DNA of 64,000 bases. It comes from Ophthalmolycus amberensis (lineage: Eukaryota > Chordata > Actinopteri > Perciformes > Zoarcidae). This document shows, in pieces, positions 26,215 through 38,216 of the stretch. Numbering within the stretch: position 1 is the stretch's first letter; every line of letters begins with the position of its first letter. The stretch lies in NCBI GenBank assembly GCA_024529925.1, contig JAFEUB010000811.1, positions 1,572,001 to 1,636,000 on the forward strand, written 5' to 3'. The notes beneath the pieces are model-generated. The model was not told where the DNA came from. It did not search any database and worked only from the letters and a program-made list of their open reading frames with translations. A program made the position numbers and the translations under genes.

Positions 26215-27212
26215 TTCAGAACTGCCATAATTCTTCGTAGCATTGATTCAACAAGGTGTTGGAAACATTCCTCACAGAGTTTTGGTCCACATTGACACGA
26301 TAGCGTCACGCAGTTGCTGCAGATTTGTCGGCTGCACATCCATGATGCGAATCTCCCGTTTCACCACATCCCACAGGTGCTCTATTGGATTGAGATGTGG
26401 TGACTGTGGAGGCCATTGGAGTACACTGAACTCATTGTCCTGTTCAAGAAAGCAGTTTGAGATGATTTGAGCTTTGTGACACGCTGCATTATCCTGCTGG
26501 AAGTAGCCATCAGAAGATGGGTCCACTGTGGTCACAAAGGGATGGACATGCTCAACAACAATACTCAGGTAGGCCGTGGCGTTTAAACCATGCTCGATTG
26601 GTACTAAGGGGCCCAAAGTGTGCCAAGAAAATATCCCCCACACCAATACAACACCACCAGCAGCCTGAACTGTTGATACAAGGCAGGATGGATCCATGCT
26701 TTCATGTTGTTTACGCCAAATTCTGACCCTACCATCTGAATGTCGCAGCTGAAATCGAGACTCATCAGACCAGGCAACGTTTTTCCAATCTTCTATTGTC
26801 CAATGTTGGTGAGCCTGTGTGAATTGTAGCCTCAGTTTCCTGTTCTTAGCTGACAGGAGTGGCACTCGGTGTGGTCTTCTGCTGCTGTAGCCCGTCTGCT
26901 TCAAGGTTCCACGTGATGTGCGTTCAGAGATGGTATTCTGCATACCTTGGCTGTAACGAGTGGTTATTTGAGTTACTGTTGCCTTTCTATCATCTCCAGC
27001 CACTCTGCCAATTCTCCTCTGACATCAACGAGGCATTTTCATCCACACAACTGCCGCTCACTGTATATTTTCTCTTTTTCGGACCAGTCTCTGTAAACCC
27101 TAGAGATGGTTGTGCGTGAAAATCCCAGTAGATCAGCAGTTTTTGAAATACTCAGACCAGCCCGTCTGGCACCAACAACCATGCCACGTTCAAAGTCACT
27201 TAAATCCCCTTT
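26215..27212 (-). pseudogene. Tc1/mariner transposase remnant (DDE type)
   Basis: The longest open part (27003-26272) has Tc1 transposase landmarks: ATVTQITTRYSQGMQNTISE, GYSSRRPHRVPLLS, WSDESRF (first catalytic Asp), GYFQQDNAACHKA (second Asp) and SPHLNPIEHLW (Glu). I count 36 residues between the second Asp and the Glu, two more than the DD34E of Sleeping Beauty. The N-terminal DNA-binding part is in another frame (27212-27060: LSDFERGMVVGARRAGLSIS, LLGFSRTTISRVYRDWSEKE) and has a TGA inside CG*KCLVDVRG. A one-base insertion in an A run near 26275 shifts the C-terminus out of frame (EECFQHLVESM continues in the next frame). With at least one stop and two frameshifts it is inactive. Terminal inverted repeats were not identified. 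Confidence 0.9.
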
Positions 27213-27760
27213 CAACACACAGCAGCACTTTTTACTGCTGCCACTTTCATGTGTGGGCTTTCTGTTGGAATGAACACTTCATTAAAGTCAAGTCACTTTT
27301 ATTCACATGGCCCTCACCAAATCACAAATGATTAATTTACAATCATGTGGTTTTCATCATCCGTTCATTGATTACTCTTTTCTCTTTTTTTTTACTACCT
27401 ATATGCCAAATTTCCATCTCAGCAAAATATATTTCATTTGGGGTATTTATTCTCATTCACTTCGCGGGTTCGTGTTAACTTTCAACAATTCATCGAAATA
27501 CTATTCAACAGACTGTCAGGGCCAGAAACAACACAGGCTGGATGTGTCAGACACACACAGGCTAATCATTTCTTTTCTTTTTTTGTACAATTTTATTTTT
27601 ATTTTCCAAATATTTATTGACCCACATCATTTCCACGTCTTTGCTCTCTTTTTTTCTCAGCCCATCTCTTTCTTTCTCTTCACTTCTCCTATAAACAAAA
27701 AGGGCTTTGGTCTCTCTGGCTCATGTCACACTTCCCAGCAGACCTGTAGTGTCTGGTTAG
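27213..27760. other. Short LINE/SINE-tail-like piece and unique DNA
   Basis: 27283-27302 (aaagtcaagtcacttttatt) resembles the minus-strand 3' tail of teleost LINEs (AATAAAAGTGACTTGACTT). The rest is T-rich DNA with chance ORFs (27307-27765). Confidence 0.35.
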
Positions 27761-27775
27761 TATGACCACACACAC

Positions 27776-27817
<42 letters not shown>

Positions 27818-27840
27818 ATACACACACACACACACACACC
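27761..27840. repeat. (CA)n microsatellite, interrupted
   Basis: Two CA runs separated by cctagata. Confidence 0.95.
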
Positions 27841-28684
27841 AGTTTCCAGTGCACGTATTACAAACATGTCAGTGTGAAGGAAGGTAAATGCATCTATCTC
27901 ACAGCAGCAGTCTGGTTCCCTGCCTGTGTTGAGCTGTGAGCTGCTGTGGACTCAAATAGTCTGCTGGGTTATCTGCAGACTCTCTGGCACTTAACTGCAT
28001 GTTTAAAGTAATTAATTAATTAAATATATTTATATTGCAATATTTATTGATCGAAGTGTTAACTATTACTCTAAATAAGTAGCAATGTGTAGTACCTGAC
28101 CGCACGCTACAAACAAATAGGGGTCCATACAATCTCTATTTAGTCATGCTGGGTGAATATCTGACTCCCAGAGCTGCATCCCACTCTTCTCCTGAAGAAG
28201 CAGCCTCTTGGCGGGTGGAGAGGATGACACAAACATACAAGTTGTGTTCTTGCCACTTTGGATTTAATCAAATAAACAAACTATGAAAATGTACACAGAC
28301 CCGGTACGTTCAACATGACAAGCGCTCTACTACTTCATCCTCTCATGTTGGACTGAGGGCAGACTGGACGCAACAGTGACTCACGATCGGCTCTCGAGGT
28401 ACAGGTGGTATTACAGGACGAGCTGATTAGAAAACTCATTTCAAATAGATATCTCTGCATCAAGTCTCTGACATAACGTCAACACTGTAACCTCTCCACT
28501 ATCCGTTAATGTTTGAATGTTTTCAGCCAATGATTTGGCCATATCGTACACAGAGAACCTTTATAGATCACAATGATCCTGTAGATATATTGTAGCCTTG
28601 TAGTAAAGTGTTGGGTCAGTATACTTCTGGTCTCAGTATCTTGTCATGAATTGTGAACTCTCACTGTGTACCCTCTCTGTGCAG
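27841..28684. other. No gene recognised
   Basis: Unique DNA upstream of a candidate exon. It ends in a pyrimidine tract, ccctctctgtgcag. Confidence 0.35.
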
Positions 28685-28902
28685 ATTCTCCTCTGTTATT
28701 TTACTGCCGTTGGAAGTTTCCTTTGATTTCTCACATGACCAGCCAGGCGCAGAGTCCCAGTAGGAGAAGTAGGACTGCCAGTACGACTAATGACTACCAG
28801 CTGACTGCTTCTTTTCACTCGACAGACAGACACAGATATTTTTATTCGGCGGACAATGAGCTGAGTGACTGTCCTCAGTGTTGGGCCTCATGGAGGGACC
28901 AT
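28685..28902 (+). CDS. Candidate internal exon of an unidentified plus-strand gene
   Basis: The acceptor (gtaccctctctgtgcag) and donor (CAT|gtgagt) are both good, and exactly one frame is open across the 218 bp. It would encode 72 residues, rich in Ser, Arg and Tyr, including MTSQAQSPSRRSRTASTTND and ADNELSDCPQCW. It ends in phase 0, which fits the candidate terminal exon at 29849. I do not recognise the protein. Chance remains possible: 72 open codons is not long and I see no further upstream exon that is convincing. Confidence 0.22.
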
Positions 28903-29848
28903 GTGAGTCTCAGCTGTTGCCAGCTATAGCTGAGCTACTAGTTTAGAAAGGAAAATGGACAGCTGGCTAAAACCATGCACTGACAGAGTTCATGTAAAAT
29001 GCTTATGTTTGTATTCTGGTAAAATTATTATTCTTGACTGACCTTTTAGTTTGCGTAATGATATTTAGAAAAGCAGGAAATCCTCACATTTTAAATGCTG
29101 TCATCTCTCCATAACAATTTCTATTCTGGACCCAGTTAAAAACTTTCTTGCTTCCGGGGTTAGAATTAAGTCACATTAGCATTTGTGTTTGTCTGTTTTA
29201 AAGGAGCAGTGCGTGGGATTTAGTGGCTTCTAGTGGTCGGGTTGCATATTGCACAGCGTGAATACAACTCCTCTCATCTTTTCCTTTCCAAGCGTGTCGG
29301 ACAACTATGGTGGCCTTTAGGTAACATAAAAACATAAAAGGCCCTCTCTAGGGCCATTGTTTAGCTTGTCCATTCTGGGCTACGGTAGAAACATTTGATG
29401 AATGTGAGGATTTGATGAATGTGTGGACAAAGTGAGCTGCTGTTGTTTCTCTGTTAACACACAGACCAAGGAAGAGCTCATTGAGCAGCAACCTGTTTCC
29501 CTATGCTATGTTTACCCTCTCATCTATTTTTAATCCATCAATGGAGCCTTAGAAAGCCTCTCCTCAAGAAAAGGTCAGGGAGGAAAGATGAAGTTAGAAA
29601 GGATGAAAGGAGGCAGGGAGGAGGAGGAGTCACCTAATGAACACACTGGACATGACATGGTCACTTCTTCCACACCCAGTAACATGTGTTTTATTTCTAG
29701 TAAGTACATTTCCATCCTGTCTTGTTTGTGTGATTTCTTTTTTTAAATTTTTTTATAATTTTTAAAATATAAAATATTCCATTTGCTCATTTCAACCTCT
29801 GCTGTCCCCTTCCTCTAATTTCTCCTTTCCTCTCCTCTCTGGCACTAG
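28903..29848. other. Gap between the candidate exons, holding a dispersed repeat
   Basis: If the flanking exons are real, this is a 946-bp GT-AG intron. It contains a teleost dispersed repeat at 29195-29400 and, before the acceptor, a branch-point-like ctctaat and a long CT tract. Confidence 0.3.
29195..29400 (+). repeat. Dispersed teleost repeat remnant
   Basis: Landmarks are ggagcagtgcgtgggattta, gtggcttctagtggtcgggt, ctttccaagcgtgtcgga, aaaggccctctctagggcca and tgtccattctgggctacggt. These match a common fish repeat (gtgtaggatttagtgacatctagcggt .. tttccaagcgtgtagga .. aaaggccctctctagagcc). Recognised from memory. Confidence 0.6.
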
Positions 29849-29917
29849 GAGGTATTCTCCGAAATGGAATTGCTGTCGCCTCCAATTGAACAGGAACCCC
29901 TTCTCACCTCCCTGTAG
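29849..29917 (+). CDS. Candidate terminal exon of an unidentified plus-strand gene
   Basis: A strong 3' splice site (ctctaatttctcc, then CT tract, then ggcactag) is followed by 22 codons and TAG. The short peptide begins EVFSEMELLSPP and ends in EPLLTSL, whose last residues look like a class I PDZ-binding motif (T-S-L). The phase matches the candidate exon at 28685-28902. No homologue is recognised. Confidence 0.25.
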   Translation, partial: EVFSEMELLSPPIEQEPLLTSL

Positions 29918-32900
29918 TTACTTTCTCTCTTTCTTTTCCTTTAATCTGTTGGATATTCTTGTTCAGAATTTGAAGTGAGCTCAGACTTTCTCAGCTTGAG
30001 ATCTCGCTCTTTATTTCTGTGCTCCCTCTAAAGGCCACATGTTTCACAGGAGTGCACATTTCTGTCTTTAGGGAAAAGTTTAACAGGCACTGATTTATTT
30101 ATTTATTTTTTCTGTGGCTCAAAGCTCCTCGGAAAAAATTACAATTTGACTCCGGTTAAGTGTATTTTTAGCAGTGTGATTAAACTCCACATTACAACAA
30201 CAGTGGAATTTTGCTGTGCAGCAGCTCATCCTCCCACCTTCCCTTGACGTTTGGGCAAAGCAGCATGCCTTGCCACATACACATGTTTAAACTTACTGTA
30301 ATACTCTGAGTTACTGTTCATTTTTTCTTTGCTTCTTGTCATGGCACGCACACACAGAAACACACACACACACACACACCACTCGGCAGCATGAACACTC
30401 TATTCTCTCATGATCATTTAAAACACAACAGGAGTGATGCCAACAAGTTGTCCAGCTAATATTTGTGACTCGATATAAAGAGTAAAATGATGTACGGGAG
30501 AACTGAACAGTCGGCAACTTGTCACGTATTGACGTTAACACATTGGTGGGTTTTGGCTGAAAGGTTTTAAAACAATGAATCTGGGCTTGAGCCTGAACTT
30601 CTGGACTCCAAACTGCTGCAACACACTTCCTCAGAATGCAGAAACCACTTACTGGATGTCGCACTGCCTTCAGCGCTCGTCAACTTCAAAGGTTACATCA
30701 GGAGGAAATTGGCTGCTTCTCTGCATTCGGTGACATTTCTCTTGACTTTGAAGGTGACAGCCATTCTTTAGTTCGTAAGAAAGCCCGTGGAAATGGAGGA
30801 TAAATATACCCTGCTATAGTTTCACAAGCTTTCACTGTCGTACTCCCAGCAGAAGCTGCAGTTTAGCAGTCAGTGGAGCTCTGAACAGACGGTGGAGAAG
30901 CAACAGGGACAGCAGCAGTGAGTGGATCAGTACTCGTGTAGGCAGTATTGGCCCATGTACTTATTGCATACCACTACTTCATGGTGAACTCAGGTACACA
31001 TACATCTCTGCATTTCTTTGCTGAAATGGAATCAGAAACAAAAACACGAGACATTAAGGAAACTCCATCAGCATTGAATTTAGCTGCAGCTTCCTCATTT
31101 CTAACGAGTCTTCTTTGGCAACGATTGTGGGCTCTGTTTAGTCTTTCTCACTGTATTTACATTTTAGGCCTTCTTTTTTCTAGTTGCAGACCTCTGAATT
31201 GCCAATCACATCTCCCATTTGTTCAGTTATTCAAATCTGGTGCTGTGTTCATTGACGGAGGTTTACTTCACTTAATACAAAATGGTGATGTCATCTCTCT
31301 GTGTCAGAGCCAGAAAAATAGCATTTAAAAGGTGACGGGCGTAGATTGACTTGTTGCAGCTCTACAGGTTGTTGGAAGTTAACTTACAATACATATTCAA
31401 CATGTTTTTTTTTTACCTCCTCCCAAAGAGTAAATGGCTTGCATGAAATGGAAATGGCTACTTCGACTGAATATCAGGCTATGTACTGTATATAGATATT
31501 TGTGGACACTAGGCTAAACTACATAAAAAGCTAACTGTACGTTTATACAGAACAGTAAAGTTCCAACTGTGAGGGAACATGTATTTTCATACAGGAATAG
31601 ATTTCCCATAGGACGTACAGCAGACATACAGGGTAGGGTCTTCAAGATAAAAGCCACTATCATAAAGTGTGTGTGTGTGTTTGTTTGTTTCATAAACCCA
31701 AATGGCCACCAGATATAAAATAACTTTTCCCGTCTTTTTCTCTCATCCTGCACTTCTCTCTGTGTGTTGGTATAACAGTGCACGTCCCCACCCTGTAATA
31801 CACTGGCCTCCATTCAGGTGTGTGTGTGAGAGACAGGCGGTGGTTTACAGGGGGGGCCATTGACAGAGGTCAGCTCTATCTTTACCAACATTACTAAGCA
31901 GATTTTGTGAACCAGCCTGACCGCACATCCTATCATTTGCTCACACACCCCTGACCTAGCTCTCAACCACCACTCGCCTTAGTCAAATATAAACACACAC
32001 ACACACACAGCCTCACTAAGAGGCCACATGCTGTCGGCTTAAAAATAGCCACTGCTGACACACCATATGAACTATTATAAGCCATGACATAATTACTAAG
32101 AGTGACAATGTTATTCCTATAAAAATGCATTCCGTTTCTGTTTGGCCTCAAGTTTTCTACTGCGACTATAATTACAGGCGTTGGTGACAGCGCGTGTCCA
32201 GTTGTGAAGCTCTAATTTTACTCCTTTGGCACCTGCTCACATGCCCACATGCTGCATATGTTGTTAAACGCAGTATATATTTAACACACTAGAACAATTG
32301 TCCCTGACTTTTTCACGACAGTGAAGTGTCTGTGCTCAAAGCCTTCACAGTAGTTTTCCAGAGCGTGATGCTGACAGGAAAAACACAAGTGGCCTTTGCT
32401 CCATCCCTCACTTATTTTGAGCGCGTTTCAGTGAAAGAAGCTACAAACTTTTATTTAATGTTGAATCAGAGTGACGACACATTGAGAGGACTGTTTGTCC
32501 TTACAGTATACGAATGTGTCTGAATTTTACAGAATAGTCAACTGGTGAGCTGTGGAGTCAGATTTTTTTTTAATTTTACAGGAGCTACTGTACATTGGGT
32601 CAGTTTCAGTGTTTAAACGGAATTTGGATGACATTATTATTATGACGTTCCCACTGTCTTTGTCTTAATCCCTGAACATGCACAGATGTACTGATGTACA
32701 GGATATCTAAATGTTTTAGTGACAAAATAAGTCAACATTGACGTTTTGTTTCACATGGGACACAAACGGCAGTGTCCTCGGTGAAAGTCTCGTGTTCCGG
32801 CCCGTCCAGTGTGGACTACCTCGCACTTATACGACAAAACAGTTGCTCTGTGGGTCTAATAATGGTGTGTTTTACATTGGAGTTAATGAAAGCATGTGAA

Positions 32901-32980
32901 GCTAAAGGGTGCGTCAGTGTGTTGGTATCAGACACCAAGGGGCACCGACCAAGCATTGGTACTTGACAAAACATCCGGTG
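29918..32980. other. No gene recognised
   Basis: Short CA/TG runs (30357-30379, 31666-31680, 31992-32008) and chance ORFs (117 codons minus 30664-30311; 126 codons plus 30948-31328). If the candidate exon at 29849 is real, its 3' UTR would start here. Confidence 0.35.
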
Positions 32981-33115
32981 GAAAGAGTGAAACCAGAAGA
33001 GTGGGGAAGCTGTTAGAACGGCAGAGTAATGCCCCATGGTTTGGGATATTTGAGTTCAACTGTCACCTATTGCTGGAATGTAAAGGTGTCTTTATGCTTT
33101 TGGCCACGTAGTGCA
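32981..33115 (+). mobile_element. Tc1/mariner-type 3' end remnant (copy B)
   Basis: It has gaaaccagaagagtggggaa, agctgttagaacggcagagt, aatgccccatgg, then gtgtctttatgcttttggcc and acgtagtgca. It shares the order and several exact words (gcagagtaatg, ggccac/at, tagtgca) with 2655-2866, so both derive from one Tc1-type family. Confidence 0.55.
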
Positions 33116-35719
33116 TCTATTTGTAAAAATGAATGGTCTACAATGAGTAAACATGGTCAGGTAGGTCAGGTAGCAGCAGCTGGTCTCTGTAGCAGTCTGT
33201 TCTCTCCGCTGCCAAAACCAACATCCTCACCTCAGCATCCCCGATACCCTCCTTCTCTCAGACTCTCCTTTCTGTGTAAACAGCCTTCAAAGTTCCTGGG
33301 TTTCTTAAAGTGCAGCTCTCCTGTGTTTGACGAGTGCCAACTGCATAAACATGTCTGTCGTTTAATGTTTGCAGAGTCTGCAGGTTCCTCTGCAGCCGTT
33401 AGCCAGCGGTAAACAGTCCGCCTGCCAGCTCGAGTATGAACTGACCATTTCATAACTTTGAACTGTTGAACCAGCCAGAGAAGGAACGGCAGAGCCAGCC
33501 GAACCGCTTCGCTGCGAAAAAGTCCGGATCAATACAACATGAACTGGAGTTTGGCTGTATTTGCTCATGAAATATTGAGTTGAATGTGTTTTTTTTCAAG
33601 GATGCTCAAAAAATGCCTTCCTTTCCTCTCGCGAGCAGTACGGCCTGGGCTTACGGCAGCGAGGTGTTGGTGTACATGCATACATAAATAACCATCACTG
33701 GAAACGTAACGCTTCTCAACTGCAATTTCTTTCATGTTAATGGCCGTGAAAACAGCAGTAAATGTGTAATTAGCTCAAATTGATTATGAACATGAACATT
33801 ACAGCTAATCTAGTCTGCCTTAAGCTATTCTAACCAGTCACTGCCTGCTCCAACAAGATGAGATCTATGAATGAATGTTTTCTACATTGCTGATTGCTAC
33901 TAAAAACCGAGAGAGAGGAGACAAACGACTTGATACGAGGTTTGTTGGCCTTGAAGCTTCACAGTTCTGGGTATTTTATCAGCCTTGAACTGGATCTAAA
34001 ACCTATTGGAACCTGACTCTCCATCAGAGAACAGCCTTTAATAATTTCTCAGTCATTTGTTGCCTAATTAATATTATGAAAAAAAGCTTGGAGTGCGTAA
34101 GGTTTTGCTGTCTGTGGAGATGAGTCCTTAGGCTTTGTCTTGCTTTTGTTCGTGGTGGTGGACCGCTGCTTTTCAGCTGCTGTTCCACTTCCACAAAAAA
34201 GTGAAGTTGTGAAACCAAAATATGAATTCTGGTTTGTTTTTGTCACTAGTAAAACCTTTTGAATTTTGATTAGTGCAGCTTTAAGAACTTTGTCAAAGCT
34301 CCGAAGTTCTTGGCAAGACGAGGATTTCTGACACATACTGAGCATACGGTTCGATGTAGGAGGAGCGTACTAGCTGCAGGAGAGGTTTGAGAGGTTCCTG
34401 CATATGTTTTGATGCCCTTTTCCTCCCATGAAAACATGTGTTTATGGTAACTGACATGAATTCAGGCTTCTGTTGTTCTCCCCTGAACTAAACGCTCTTT
34501 CTGGGTGGAGTGTCACTTCAGCAGCACCTGGGAGAGAAAAATCCTTTTTTTCTGATGTATAAATGTACTTGAAACAGCCCAAATTAAATAAACCTTCAAC
34601 ATAAGGTGTCGTGGAAAAGTGAAAAAAAAACATTCCAGAAACGGAGAGTGCGACTCTGTTCTGCCATTAAAAATCCCATCATCTGGCGTTTTAGTGGAAA
34701 TGGAAAATGCAGTGTGAGGCCTGTTCAGCTGGGTTTAGATCAGGTGACTGAAGCGGTGATGACTAATGGTTCATGCACTTCTCATACTTGTCAATCTCAG
34801 TGACCAAGCGAGGCCCATGTTCTCACTGAGCGTGCTCCAATCAGGCCTGATGTCCTTTAGCCACAGGATGAAGGATGATTACTCAGAACTATGTGGTGTT
34901 CACTCGTGTTCATTGTTGCCCTCAGAGGAACCTCGGCCCCTGCCAGGAGCATCTTACCTCCCAGGTTTAATGCTCTCTGAATCCTTCCATTGCACAAGTG
35001 TTTCCTTGTTTTGGCAGTTATCTACTCTTTCAAGTTTCAGTTCTGTGTTTCTTCCTTAACACTTTGAGTTCAGATGAAGGTCAGTGGTTGAGCTGCAAAA
35101 TGTCCAGCTGGGAGGAAATAGATTTGAATTTAAGATAATATTTTAGTTGCTAATTAGGCCTATACATATTGAAAGTCTGTATTCACGTGTGTGAGATGTA
35201 GTTGCGGTTTTAGTTTTATCTGCGGCAGTCACGGTCATAAAATACCGTCTATCTGACAGTTTGGATGAGCAGGCTGTCCGCAGCTTTTATTTATTCAACT
35301 CCATGTACAGCAGTGTATCCCACCATTTAATTAACACATTTAAATGATTGTTTTTACTGCTGAAATGCAAATTAATGTGATTTGTTTTGGAAGGTGTGAC
35401 ATGAGATAAAAGTACAGGCTGGACATGACGTCACTGAAGTCACTGAAATATCAAAAATGTTAAAGGAATTATTCCATATTTTGGGAAATATGCAAATTAT
35501 AAAAAACCCATTTTCTAAAATATGTCATGCTATAGCATTTCAGTCATTGGTACTAAGCGGCCTATAAAACAGTTTTATTCCCGACTGTCCAGTTTTAAAA
35601 ACTCTAAGGCTCATTAACATGTTTTATCTCATTTGTTCAACTTGTAAATTAAAATAATTTAACATTCACATGATTTTAGGCTAATTGATGCCAGGACTAT
35701 TATTTTGTGAATGACAGTT

Positions 35720-35776
<57 letters not shown>

Positions 35777-36458
35777 TGACTGTGTGCAGCTCACAGTGAG
35801 GTTGCCTGGTTTCGTGTTAAAAAAAAAATCAAACGAGTGAAGGTGTTTCCTTCATTTCTTACAATGCATAATCCATTATAGTAATGCAGTGTATCTATGC
35901 AGATAACCACTATATAGATGACTATAAAAAATGTCGGTGATAATATTTTGAATTCTTGACTTTTGGCAATCTGATCCGCAGCAAAAAGAAATGATTGGAG
36001 CATCTCTGAAAGTTACGTTTCCTCCCTTATTAGATGAGTCACTCAAAATGTGAAATAATCCCGAAAAAGCCCCAAAGGCGCAAGTTTCACAGAATGAATG
36101 GACGGGGATTCATCCTGAAATCTCTCTCTACTAAAAGGCTTATTCATACATAATGCTATAGTCCATTAAAAAGGTTCACCTCTGTTATAGTTCACAGCTA
36201 AAGCAGTTTTACTTTTTCTCTGTTGTATCCATGTTTTCATGCCAGTCGACAAGAACGATTAGATCTCAATTTCAATACAACTGATTAAACGAAGGTTATA
36301 TTAGTTGCGTGTCCTGTATTTTATCAAAGCGTCTCTCACATTTAAAGTTCAACCAGTACTGACTGAACCCAGTCAGCACATCTCCGTCCTGCTTTGGTTC
36401 ACACTCCTTAATCAGCGTCTAGTTGACACATCCCTGCCTTCTGCCTCTTCTCCCTCAG
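33116..36458. other. No gene recognised
   Basis: Contains a GT repeat (35721-35775) and a short fish-repeat-like piece (about 35460-35520). ORFs lack recognisable domains. Confidence 0.35.
35721..35775. repeat. (GT)27 microsatellite
   Basis: Continuous GT run. Confidence 0.95.
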
Positions 36459-36860
36459 GAGCTCCGTCTGAAGGCTGTCCGTCTGAATGCCCGTTGTGAA
36501 GACCTTGCAAAGATAGGCCACTCAGACACAAGTACACACACGCAGACAGACATCCATATGCTCGAGATAGCACTGACGATTAGGGGTTATCAGTCCTGGC
36601 ACGCGGAGTAAGCGGTGAGCCTTGAGACGGATCAGTGCGAGCAGTGAGACGAGGGGGCGGCCAGTGTCATCGCTGCATGGTCGGACGTGGGCCAGAGTCC
36701 GAGTCGGCAGTTTGGCTGTGATCATGAAGGGAGAACATGTCAACCGTCTGTCCTCGCTGCAGAACCTTCGTGGTTTCATTTTGACTCCTTTTTGACCTTC
36801 TAGTTGGGGGGATGGTCATCAGTCTGTCTGTTTGTTCAACACTTAGTTCCAGAGTAAGCA

Positions 36861-36864
<4 letters not shown>

Positions 36865-36906
<42 letters not shown>
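36865..36906. repeat. (AT)21 microsatellite
   Basis: Continuous AT run. Confidence 0.95.
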
Positions 36907-36908
<2 letters not shown>

Positions 36909-38178
36909 GAGAAATGTGTAGCATTGTGTGCTGCAGCATTAAGACTCCCCTTCCTAGAAAACTTAGAAATAAAGACACCCGTGTCCCCTAGTTTATTAAT
37001 CGATGCTCTTCATGATCAGTAAAGGTTTATTGAGGATATGACTACCTTTATCCCTGATAGTCATGAAAATGAAAGATTTACAGAATTGTTGAAGGTATAT
37101 AATAAGAAGAACAGACGGGTACCAAAAGTGAGAGGAGGAAGGATAAAGAGCAGTAAAGAGACGGAGGTAGTGCTGGAGGTATGTCAAACAGCAGAGCAGG
37201 TCTCTCTTTCTGCCACACATGTCCTTATAAGGCTGCTGGAATCGCCCGGTCTGGTCCGTGGAAGCCGAGGGTGTCATTAAGGAATTCAGCAGAACCAAAA
37301 TAAAGTCAACATTTATTGAGCGTTAAAGAAAACTGAATATGAAAGGAAAGAAGTAAAGGATGGGGGGGGGGGGGGGGGTTGACTCGGCCCTGCCAGCGTG
37401 CTGTGCTGTTATTTTTGGGAGCTGTGAATGGAGCTGTTTATAGTGCAGGTCTGGGCGGTGTTTCCGTACGTTATGTGCGTGTATGTTAGAGAAGTACTGG
37501 AAGCAGAGCGAGAGGCTGACCTTCGTCTGGAGCGAGCGGCTGGCATGTGAGGAGGAACACCTGTGACTTTAGCTTTCAGACTAGTGGAGCTTCGGTGGAG
37601 CCCACCTCAGAGAGAATGAGACAGAGCGGCCTTTCACTGCTTCACCACGGCACATGCTGTCCAGATGAGACCCGATGCTGGAAACGCAGATCCTTTTACT
37701 TTTAATAAACCGGTAATGCAAGTGTACCACTGAAGGTTAAGGTCTTCATTGAAATTCAGAAAAACAGACGTTACAAGACCCCATGCCAGCTTTCTTCCTC
37801 ATCATCAGAGATCAAAATGATATGAGGGGAAACTGCTGGCCGAGCTCCATCAAAACTGGAAAAAATAGTCTTCAACAACTGCAAAGCTGTTTGATTTACA
37901 TACGTTATCTTGTCAGAATACATACTAGTTAGCAGTGTTGTTTAATGTGTTTTAATATTGACGTACACAGTAAGCCTACATGAATAAGATAATGCATATG
38001 GTAGAGTCATACAGAGATATAAATCAGATGGTGATGATTCAGACGTATGCAGATAGAGGATGGAGATTCCGGCTGCTGTTTATAGTCAGACATGCATGTG
38101 CAACACATACGTATATGCAAATACAATGCAAATATATTTATATGCACGCAACAGAAATGCACAGTATGCGAATCAGAC

Positions 38179-38216
<38 letters not shown>

